NCBI GenBank assembly: GCA_038380435.1
Contig: JAWZYU010000034.1
Location: 24,035,404 to 24,099,403 of the forward strand
Source: Ryuthela nishihirai
Lineage: Eukaryota > Arthropoda > Arachnida > Araneae > Heptathelidae
Direction: 5' to 3'
Length of the DNA: 64,000 bases
Of the stretch, positions 45,401 to 57,400 are shown piece after piece. Position numbers and translations under genes: made by a program. The first letter of the stretch is position 1. The number at the start of each line of letters is the position of its first letter. The notes under the pieces were generated by a model. The model saw nothing but the letters and a program-made list of their open reading frames with translations, searched no databases and was not told where the DNA came from.

Positions 45401-48400
45401 TGTTACTCTCATCACGTGACTCTTTCGCCCTCGTCACTCTGTGTACCTTTGAATTGTGGGATTTATTATGTTACTCTCATCACGTGACTCTTTCGCCCTC
45501 CTCACTCTGTGTACCTTTGAATTGTGGGATTTATTATGTTACTCTCATCACGTGACTCTTTCGCCCTCCTCACTCTGTGTACCTTTGAATTGTGGGATTT
45601 ATTATGTTACTCTCATCACGTGACTCTTTCGCCCTCCTCACTCTGTGTACCTTTGAATTGTGGGATTTATTATGTTACTCTCATCACGTGACTCTTTCGC
45701 CCTCCTCACTCTGTGTACCTTTGAATTGTGGGATTTATTATGTTACTCTCATCACGTGACACTTTCGCCCTCGTCACTCTGTGTACGTTTGAATTGTGGG
45801 ATTTATTATGTTACTCTCATCACGTGACACTTTCGCCCTCCTCACTCTGTGTACCTTTGAATTGTGGGATTTATTATGTTACTCTCATCACGTGACTCTT
45901 TCGCCCTCCTCACTCTGTGTACCTTTGAATTGTGGGATTTATTATGTTACTCTCATCATGTGACTCTTTCGCCCTCCTCACTCTGTGTACCTTTGAATTG
46001 TGGGATTTATTATGTTACTCTCATCACGTGACTCTTTCGCCCTCGTCACTCTGTGTACCTTTGAATTGTGGGATTTATTATGTTACTCTCATCACGTGAC
46101 TCCTTCGTCCTCCTCACTCTGTGTACCTTTGAATTGTGGGATTTATTATGTTACTCTCATCACGTGACTCTTTCGCCCTCCTCACTCTGTGTACCTTTGA
46201 ATTGTGGGATTTATTATGTTACTCTCATCACGTGACTCTTTCGCCCTCCTCACTCTGTGTACCTTTGAATTGTGGGATTTATTATGTTACTCTCATCACG
46301 TGACCCTTTCGCCCTCCTCACTCTGTGTACCTTTGAATTTTGGGATTTATTATGTTACTCTCATCACGTGACTCTTTCGCCCTCCTCACTCTGTGTACCT
46401 TTGAATTGTGGGATTTATTATGTTACTCTCATCACGTGATTCTTTCGCCCTCCTCACTCTGTGTACCTTTGAATTGTGGGATTTATTATGTTACTCTCAT
46501 CACGTGACTCTTTCGCCCTCCTCACTCTGTGTACCTTTGAATTGTGGGATTTATTATGTTACTCTCATCACATGACTCTTTCGCCCTCCTCACTCTGTGT
46601 ACCTTTGAATTGTGGGATTTATTATGTTACTCTCATCACGTGACTCTTTCGCCCTCCTCACTCTGTGTACCTTTGAATTGTGGGATATATTATGTTACTC
46701 TCATCACGTGACTCTTTCGCCCTCGTCACTCTGTGTACCTTTGATTGTGGGATTTATTATGTTACTCTCATCACGTGACTCTTTCGCCCTCCTCACTCTG
46801 TGTACCTCTGAATTGTGGGATTTATTATGTTACTCTCATCACGTGACTCTTTCGCCCTCCTCACTCTGTGTACCTCTGAATTGTGGGATTTATTATGTTA
46901 CTCTCATCACGTGACTCTTTCGCCCTCCTCACTCTGTGTACCTTTGAATTGTGGGATTTATTATGTTACTCTCATCACGTGACTCTTTCGCCCTCCTCAC
47001 TCTGTGTACCTTTGAATTGTGTGATTTATTATGTTACTCTCATCACGTGACTCTTTCGCCCTCCTCACACTGTGTACCTTTGAATTGTGGGATTTATTAT
47101 GTTACTCTCATCACGTGACTCTTTCGCCCTCCTCACTCTGTGTACCTTTGAATTGTGGGATTTGTTATGTTACTCTCATCACGTGACTCTTTCGCCCTCC
47201 TCACTCTGTGTACCTTTGAATTGTGGGATTTATTATGTTACTCTCATCACGTGACTCTTTCGCCCTCCTCACTCTGTGTACCTTTGAATTGTGGGATTTA
47301 TTATGTTACTCTCATCACGTGACTCTTTCGCCCTCCTCACTCTGTGTACCTTTGAATTGTGGGATTTATTATGTTACTCTCATCACGTGACTCTTTCGCC
47401 CTCCTCACTCTGTGTACCTTTGAATTGTGGGATTTATTATGTTACTCTCATCACGTGACTCTTTCGCCCTCCTCACTCTGTGTACCTTTGAATTGTGGGA
47501 TTTATTATGTTACTCTCATCACGTGACTCTTTCGCCCTCCTCACTCTGTGTACCTTTGAATTGTGGGATTTGTTATGTTACTCTCATCACGTGACTCTTT
47601 CGCCCTCCTCACTCTGTGTACCTTTGAATTGTGGGATTTGTTATGTTACTCTCATCACGTGACTCTTTCGCCCTCCTCACTCTGTGTACCTTTGAATTGT
47701 GGGATTTGTTATGTTACTCTCATCACGTGACTCTTTCGCCCTCCTCACTCTGTGTACCTTTGAATTGTGGGATTTATTATGTTACTCTCATCACGTGACT
47801 CTTTCGCCCTCCACACTCTGTGTACCTTTGAATTGTGGGATTTATTATGTTACTCTCATCACGTGACTCTTTCGCCCTCCTCACGCTGTGTACCTTTTAA
47901 TTGTGGGATTTATTATGTTACTCTCATCACGTGACTCTTTCGCCCTCCTCACTCTGTGTACCTTTGAATTGTGGGATTTATTATGTTACTCTCATCACGT
48001 GACTCTTTCGCCCTCCTCACTCTGTGTACCTTTGAATTGTGGGATTTATTATGTTACTCTCATCACGTGACTCTTTCGCCCTCCTCACTCTGTGTACCTT
48101 TGAATTGTGGGATTTATTATGTTACTCTCATCACGTGACTCTTTCGCCCTCCTCACTCTGTGTACCTTTGAATTGTGGGATTTATTATGTTACTCTCATC
48201 ACGTGACTCTTTCGCCCTCCTCACTCTGTGTACCTTTGAATTGTGTGATTTATTATGTTACTCTCATCACGTGACTCTTTCGCCCTCCTCACACTGTGTA
48301 CCTTTGAATTGTGGGATTTATTATGTTACTCTCATCACGTGACTCTTTCGCCCTCCTCACTCTGTGTACCTTTGAATTGTGGGATTTGTTATGTTACTCT

Positions 48401-51400
48401 CATCACGTGACTCTTTCGCCCTCCTCACTCTGTGTACCTTTGAATTGTGGGATTTATTATGTTACTCTCATCACGTGACTCTTTCGCCCTCCTCACTCTG
48501 TGTACCTTTGAATTGTGGGATTTATTATGTTACTCTCATCACGTGACTCTTTCGCCCTCCTCACTCTGTGTACCTTTGAATTGTGGGATTTATTATGTTA
48601 CTCTCATCACGTGACTCTTTCGCCCTCCTCACTCTGTGTACCTTTGAATTGTGGGATTTATTATGTTACTCTCATCACGTGACTCTTTCGCCCTCCTCAC
48701 TCTGTGTACCTTTGAATTGTGGGATTTATTATGTTACTCTCATCACGTGACTCTTTCGCCCTCCTCACTCTGTGTACCTTTGAATTGTGGGATTTGTTAT
48801 GTTACTCTCATCACGTGACTCTTTCGCCCTCCTCACTCTGTGTACCTTTGAATTGTGGGATTTGTTATGTTACTCTCATCACGTGACTCTTTCGCCCTCC
48901 TCACTCTGTGTACCTTTGAATTGTGGGATTTGTTATGTTACTCTCATCACGTGACTCTTTCGCCCTCCTCACTCTGTGTACCTTTGAATTGTGGGATTTA
49001 TTATGTTACTCTCATCACGTGACTCTTTCGCCCTCCACACTCTGTGTACCTTTGAATTGTGGGATTTATTATGTTACTCTCATCACGTGACTCTTTCGCC
49101 CTCCTCACGCTGTGTACCTTTTAATTGTGGGATTTATTATGTTACTCTCATCACGTGACTCTTTCGCCCTCCTCACTCTGTGTACCTTTGAATTGTGGGA
49201 TTTATTATGTTACTCTCATCACGTGACTCTTTCGCCCTCCTCACTCTGTGTACCTTTGAATTGTGGGAATTATTATGTTACACTCATCACGTGACTCTTT
49301 CGCCCTCGTCACTCTGTGTACCTTTGAATTGTGGGATTTATTATGTTACTCTCATCACGTGACTCTTTCGCCCTCCTCACTCTGTGTACCTTTGAATTGT
49401 GGGATTTATTATGTTACTCTCATCACGTGACTCTTTCGCCCTCCTCACACTGTGTACCTTTGAATTGTGGGATTTATTATGTGACTCTCATCACGTGACT
49501 CTTTCGCCCTCCTAACTCTGTGTACCTTTGAATTGTGGGATTTATTATGTTACTCTCCTCACGTGACTCTTTCCCCCTGCTCACTCTGTGTACCTTTGAA
49601 TTGTGGGATTTATTATGTTACTCTCATCACGTGACTCTTTCGCCCTCCTCACACTGTGTACCTTTGAATTGTGGGATTTATTATGTTACTCTCATCACGT
49701 GACTGTTTCGCCCTCCTCACTCTGTGTACCTTTGAATTGTGGGATTTATTATGTTACTCTCATCACGTGACTCTTTCGCCCTCCTCACTCTGTGTACCTT
49801 TGAATTGTGGGAATTATTATGTTAGACTCATCACGTGACTCTTTCGCCCTCGTCACTCTGTGTACCTTTGAATTGTGGGATTTATTATGTTACTCTCATC
49901 ACGTGACTCTTTCGCCCTCCTCACTCTGTGTACCTTTGAATTGTGGGATTTATTATGTTACTCTCATCACGTGACTCTTTCGCCCTCCTCACACTGTGTA
50001 CCTTTGAATTGTGGGATTTATTATGTGACTCTCATCACGTGACTCTTTCGCCCTCCTAACTCTGTGTACCTTTGAATTGTGGGATTTATTATGTTACTCT
50101 CCTCACGTGACTCTTTCGCCCTCCTCACTCTGTGTACCTTTGAATTGTGGGATTTATTATGTTACTCTCATCACGTGACTCTTTCGCCCTCCTCACACTG
50201 TGTACCTTTGAATTGTGGGATTTATTATGTTACTCTCATCACGTGACTCTTTCGCCCTCCTCACTCTGTGTACCTTTGAATTGTGGGATTTATTATGTTA
50301 CTCTCATCACGTGACTCTTTCGCCCTCCTCACTCTGTGTACCTTTGAATTGTGGGATTTATTATGTTACTCTCATCACGTGACTCTTTCGCCCTCCTCAC
50401 ACTGTGTACCTTTGAATTGTGGGATTTATTATGTGACTCTCATCACGTGACTCTTTCGCCCTCCTAACTCTGTGTACCTTTGAATTGTGGGATTTATTAT
50501 GTTACTCTCCTCACGTGATTCTTTCGCCCTCCTCACTCTGTGTACCTTTGAATTGTGGGATTTATTATGTTACTCTCATCACGTGACTCTTTCGCCCTCC
50601 TCACACTGTGTACCTTTGAATTGTGGGATTTATTATGTTACTCTCATCACGTGACTCTTTCGCCCTCCTCACTCTGTGTACCTTTGAATTGTGGGATTTA
50701 TTATGTTACTCTCATCACGTGACTCTTTCGCCCTCCTCACACTGTGTACCTTTGAATTGTGGGATTTATTATGTTACTCTCATCACGTGACTCTTTCGCC
50801 CTCCTCACACTGTGTACCTTTGAATTGTGGGATTTATTATGTTACTCTCATCACGTGACTCTTTCGCCCTCCTCACACTGTGTACCTTTGAATTGTGGGA
50901 TTTATTATGTTACTCTCATCACGTGACTCTTTCGCCCTCCTCACTCTGTGTACCTTTGAATTGTGGGATTTATTATGTTACTCTCATCACGTGACTCTTT
51001 CGCCCTCCTCACACTGTGTACCTTTGAATTGTGGGATTTATTATGTTACTCTCATCACGTGACTCTTTCGCCCTCCTCACTCTGTGTACCTTTGAATTGT
51101 GGGATTTATTATGTTACTCTCATCACGTGACTCTTTCGCCCTCCTCACTCTGTGTACCTTTGAATTGTGGGATTTATTATGTTACTCTCATCACGTGACT
51201 CTTTCGCCCTCCTCACTCTGTGTACCTTTGAATTGTGGGATTTATTATGTTACTCTCATCACGTAACTCTTTCTCCCTCCTCACTCTGTGTACCTTTGAA
51301 TTGTGGGATTTATTATGTTACTCTCATCACGTGACTCTTTCGCCCTCCTCACTCTGTGTACCTTTGAATTGTGGGATTTATTATGTTACTCTCATCACGT

Positions 51401-54400
51401 GACTCTTTCGCCCTCCTCACTCTGTGTACCTTTGAATTGTGGGATTTATTATGTTACTCTCATCACGTGACTCTTTCGCCCTCCTCACTCTGTGTACCTT
51501 TGAATTGTGGGATTTATTATGTTACTCTCATCACGTGACTCTTTCGCCCTCCTCACTCTGTGTACCTCTAATATTGCCCTAAGAATCGAAATCGATTTTT
51601 TTCCCCAGAATCGATCTGGAATTTTCGAGGCCATCGAACAAGAACCTGGTCTGCGCTCAATGTCAAGAAATGTTGATGCACGTCTGATGTTTGGAAACGA
51701 TGTCACAATGCGAAAAGTCGTTTGACTCACCTGGATAGACGAAGATGTTGATGGAAGCGACGGAGCCGAGCAGCTTGATGACGACGCCGATGTTGCTGGT
51801 GCAGACGGCCAGAAGAAGGGAAGTGCCGAACCAGAGGCTGGCCAAAACGCAGCGCCGCCATCGCTCGCCTTTCGCGAACTCATCGGCAGTGAGACCTTTC
51901 AACTCTCCATACAGACCTCCCATCGCGTCTCTAGGAAATGAACGGATCAAACAGATTTCTGTAAATATCTCGATCGTTTTTAAGAAAAGAGCTGTTGCTC
52001 TCATTTTTCGTCAACTGCTTAACTGTAGTCGTTCACATTTTTGTTTTAATAATAATAATGTTCATTGACTATATAAACATATAATACACTTAATAATAAA
52101 TAAATAATGTTTATACAACATAATGAGTTAAAATAAAATCCACAATTCGGTATGAACAATTGAACTGATATAAATAAATTCATGTAATGTAAAATATTTA
52201 TTGTGAAATGAAATGCAATGAAGTAGAAGCCATATAAGAACAACCAATGAGCTTTATGCTCTTACAGGTTGTTAAATTAAATTATTTTAACGATATGCAT
52301 TTTTATAACACCTAATTAAAGATTTAAGAGTGGAAAAAAAATTTATAATTTTAGATTTATTCATTAATGACATGAAATAAGGAAAGTCACCTAACAATGA
52401 AATAAAGACAATATTATTTATGTGTAATAATCTTTGCTTAATTTTTATTTTAAATATATTTTCATTTCTTTCTTCCCTTATATTTTTCGATAATTTATTA
52501 AAATTTTGTGGAGCTAGAATCATGAAATATTTACGGATAATTTCTTTTCTTGAAAAAGGTACGTAATAAATGGATACATAATATATACAAAAGAAGAGAA
52601 TGAAAAATACTTTCTTAGAGATTTTTATTTTAAGAAATGCATGTTAATTCAATTCAAAAACATTACAGGGATTGGGAGGTCCTTCTTCAGACTTTCCCAT
52701 GTAATAAAATGCATGTTAAGTACATGTTTTTGTTTTTAAGGATAAATGAAAAATGATTTTTAGAGACTTTTTGTTTTCAGAGATGAATGCAAAAAACTTT
52801 TTGTTTTTAAAAATAAATGCAAAATACATTTTGGAGACTTTTGTTTAAAGAGAAAATATGAAATGCTTTTTAGATTGGATTAGGTATTGATGAAATATTA
52901 GAATTCGCGTTTTCCGAACTTTCTGAAACTTTTAATTTCCACCATTAGGAGACGCTGAAGTTGGAAAATGGCAAATTTCATTCTCTTCGAAAATGAATAT
53001 TCCATGTTTTGTCTTTTAGTTGTTTCAGGCAATTTTGTCTTCTGGTTGTCAATCCTTTTCATTGAATCCAATAGTTCAGCGAAAGAAACATCTTCAGTTT
53101 GCAAACTGGATGTGGACCTTTAGAAACATTTATTTAAAAAAAAAATTAAAATGGCAACAGTATTTATAGCATATGGGTGTGTCATTTTGAATGGTCTTTA
53201 ATTTCTACTGATTTTTTTCTGTGAATTGTGTACATTATTCTCCTGATTTTGTTGGATCTTTCCATAACTGATTGGAGAATAAAATAAGTAAGTCTTATGC
53301 TTCTGTATGAAGTAAAATGTACTAGTTCTACTTTAATTGAAAGACTAAAGTTGATAAAAAGAACAAAAGCAGCTCTTCGAATAAGGTGAACTGCTTGAGA
53401 GATGTTACAGAATATCACCCGTTCCTTCACGCGGAGTGTTGTCTCTTGCTACACGTGTAGCATCACCTATTGTTTCGCACTAAGACTGTTAAAAGTAATA
53501 ACTTCTCTATTCTTTATATTACAAAGTGTAGAGATTATCAAGACTACAACAACGATGGCTAACTCTTGTATTCAATGTAAAAAAAGAAATTCGTGATACT
53601 TGGGAAACATCAGAACGTGCAGGAAAGTGTGGATTACGATCCCATTTCTATTGCGTGCGTAAAGAAAGGGGTTAACTTCAGAAAAATGAGCATTAAAAAT
53701 AAGAATAAATGGAAATGCAATAAATGCGAAACAGGTGTAGAAGGAAAAGGGAAAAATGTGAGAATAAAATACATGATGCTAACGAATCTCGTGTCTAAAC
53801 TCTGAGGAAAAACTGTTGACTACGGATGTGATTAAGCATGTCATTGAAATGTTTAGTGAACAAATGAACACACTTAGGAAAGACTTGAAATAGATAAATG
53901 AAAAGTTTAAAAATGAGTTATTAGCCGAGTACAAAAAATATACTTTATATTGTTCAGACAAACTTGATGACGATTTGAAAATTATGTCTGAAATGAGTAA
54001 ACAGTTGAAGGAACTGCAACATCAGAATGAAAAGCTCTCAGCTGAAAATAAAATGATGCAAATTTAAATAGAGGAACTTAAATGGAAAGTGAATGATTTG
54101 GAACAGTATGGTAGGAATTCCAACATAGAAAGAGTAGGAATACCGGAAAACACCCAACGAAAATGTATCAGAAAAAATAACCTCTATTGCTCAGACACTG
54201 CAAGTTGCAAAAAAGGACTTTGATAAAGAAGCTCTGCACCGAGTGTCCACCAAGAATAAGCAAAAGATTAAACCAATTATCGTACAATTGAATTCTCGAA
54301 AAATGAAAGACAATTGGATGAAATGCTGGAAGGCAGATGCTAAAGAAATACACCATTCTCTACCACACAGCAGAATATTTATAAATGAACATTTAACGCA

Positions 54401-57400
54401 ATATAACAAAGGTGTGCAAACTGCGGCCCCGAAACAATATTGGGTTTCATGGACAATTTTCCAAAAATTTTCTATTTAACCGTTTGAGATCCGGGGGAGG
54501 AAACGGTCCCGTCCACCCGAGAGGTATAAAATTCAGAAGATTCTGATTATTTCTGAAGATTCTGAACAGCTTACGAAGAAAACGAAAACATAACCAAAAC
54601 TTGTTTTAAACAAGTACGGATGATGCAACTGGACTCTGCGTCATCACTCTTCATGCAGTACACACAAATTAGGCGCTTGCGGCGGTAGCGGAACACAACT
54701 AGTGCAGTGGAGTGTAGATAAAGTAATTTTGTGATTAATTACTTAAGATTGTTTTAAGTTAAAGTTATAAAACCCTTGTTTAAAATGAGTGAGCAACAGA
54801 AGAGTATAACGGACAAGAAAAGAGAGTGTTTAACCAACAATGGGAGGACGATTTCGCTTTTTTTGTTAAGGGTGAAAAGGCTCTGTGCCTTATCTGTCGT
54901 ACAGCCATCAGCCACTTTAAAGCCAGTAATTTAAAGCGTCACCATGAATCTAACCATGAAAGATTTGCATCTCAATTTCCTCCTGAATCAGAACTACGAA
55001 AAAATAAGATGAAATTAATGAAATCTAATTTAGTCACTCAACAAACTAGCCAATTTTCCCTCTCTAAGCAAAGCGATTTGGCTACTGAATCTAGTTTTGT
55101 TATAGCTTGGGATATTGCTCGGAGTAAATTATCTTACAGTCATGGAGAATTTGTATAAAAGAATATTAATGAAGTGATTGCAATTCTCGCTCCAGAGAAT
55201 TCAAAACTTAAACAGGCAGTAGAACAAATTCCTATCTCCCGCCGCACTATTGAATGACGTATTTCTGAAATTAGTTCTCAAATCGTATGTTTACTGCAGA
55301 GTGATCAGAAAAGCTGCGTTGCTTTTCATCTGTAAAGAATTGTAAGAATCAGTAATTCATCAGTAAATCATAATCAATTTTTCATCAGTAAAGAACTGTT
55401 TTCATCTGTAAGAATTCATCCAATCTGTAAAAATTCATCCAATGCTAAGCTGAAAAGCTTAGCATTGTATGAATCTACAGACATTCAAGATATCCCTCAG
55501 CTAGCTATATTTGTTCGCTATGTTACAAGCGATGGAAATGTAAAAGAAGAATTCTTAGACCTGATATGCTTAAAGGAAACCACGAAAGGTATTGACATAA
55601 AAAAATGTCCTTAACAAAGCTTTATTAAATGCTCAACTACCACTGCGTAAACTTGTTAGCATTGCAATAGATGGAGCTCGGCAATTGACGCACGATCTCA
55701 ACTATCCTGAATGTCTCTTTATTCATTGCATCATCCACCTCGAGCATTTAGTAAGCAAACACTTTTAAGTTCAACAATGTCATAAATTGCGTTTTAGAAA
55801 TTGTGAATTTCATTCGGACAAGTGAGAAAACAAATTTAGAAATTTTATTGAGGAGCTGGAGCTTGAAGAAAAGCCAAGTGACGTTTCATTCTACTCTATT
55901 GTAAGATGGCTGCCAACTACCAATCCTTTCAATAAATTTGTCGCTCTTTTTGAACCAGTTATTGCTTTCGTGAAAGCAAAGAAAACGAACTACCCACAAC
56001 TAGAAGATCACGACGGACCTGATGTTCTTTACAGATGTAATTCAACACCTCCAATATTTAAATCTCGCACTTCAAGGAAGGAACAGATTTATTACAGAAC
56101 GTGCCCAATCAGTTTTCAGTTTTCAGAATAAAATAAAGCTTTTTTAAAGAGATCTGGCAACAAAGAAATTTTAACACTTTCCCAACCTTAAATTAAGAAT
56201 AACTGCTTTTCCTGATGTTGAAATTGAATACAGTAAATTGAAACAATACGAAGGAAACTTAGAAACACTTTATAATGATTTTGAGAACAGGTTTAAGAAG
56301 TTAAAAAAGCTGAAGCCATGAATTGAATTTCTTGTGAATCCTTTTTTGATTGATGTCATCAACGATGGATGTCCTGTTGTTGCACCTTTTGCCTCGGATG
56401 TTGCTTCAATAGAAAGAGAGCTTATTGCGCTGCAGGAAGGATGAAGGGAGTACATAAAAGAGCATCTCTAACTGACTTTTGGAAACAAATCCCAGAAGAA
56501 AAGTATCCCAATCTTCAAAAAACTGGCTTCCGACTATTCTCTGTTTTTGGGACAACTTACTGCTGTGAATCTTTCTTCTCTGTAACGAAATTTGTCAAGT
56601 CAAAACATCGTGCTATCCTCACTGACAGCCACCTCACTGAGCTTCTTAGAACAGCTTTGACATCCTACCAGCCACCTCAATGAGCTTCTTAGAGCAGCTC
56701 TGACATCCTACCAGTCACCTAAATGATCTTCTTAGAGCAGCTCTGACATCCTACCAGCCACCTCACTGAGCTTCTTAGAACAGCTTTGACATCCTACCAG
56801 TCACCTCAATGAGCTTCTTAGAGCAGCTCTGACATCCTAACAGTCACCTAAATGATCTTCTTAGAGCAGCTCTGACATCCTACCAGCCACCTCACTGAAC
56901 TTCTTAGAACAGCTTTGACATCCTACCAGCCACCTCAATGAGCTTCTTAGAGCAGCTTTGACATCCTACCAGTCACCTAAATGATCTTCTTAGAGCAGCT
57001 CTGACATCCTACCAGCCACCTCACTGAGCTTCTTAGAACAGCTTTGACATCCTACCAGCCACCTCAATGAGCTTCTTAGAGCAGCTCTGACATCCTACCA
57101 ATCACCTCAATGATCTTCTTAGAACAGCTTTGTCATCCTACCAGCCACCTCACTGAGCTTCTTAGAACAGCTTTGACATCCTACCAGCCAGATTTTAAAC
57201 TATTAACTGCAAAAATGAAGACTCAATCAAAGTCTTCAACGAGCAGAGATTAAACATATTCTGCTTTGGTGAGTAGGACAACTATGTAGTTTATTTTTTA
57301 TTATTTATAAATACAATTTTAAAATAATATTTTTTGTGGTTCTTGAACATTCAAAAATGTATGAAAAATATTTCATGTGGCTCTTCTTATTGAAGACCTT

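Noticed and set aside
45175..51568. CRISPR-like or telomere-like array
   Set aside because: Units are contiguous without unique spacers and the 68-bp unit is not a telomere motif. It is a satellite in a eukaryotic intron.
51485..51883. 132-codon minus-strand frame over the satellite edge
   Set aside because: It runs out of frame with the SLC38-like exon at 51731-51930, which has splice sites and family motifs. The frame is a shadow of that exon.
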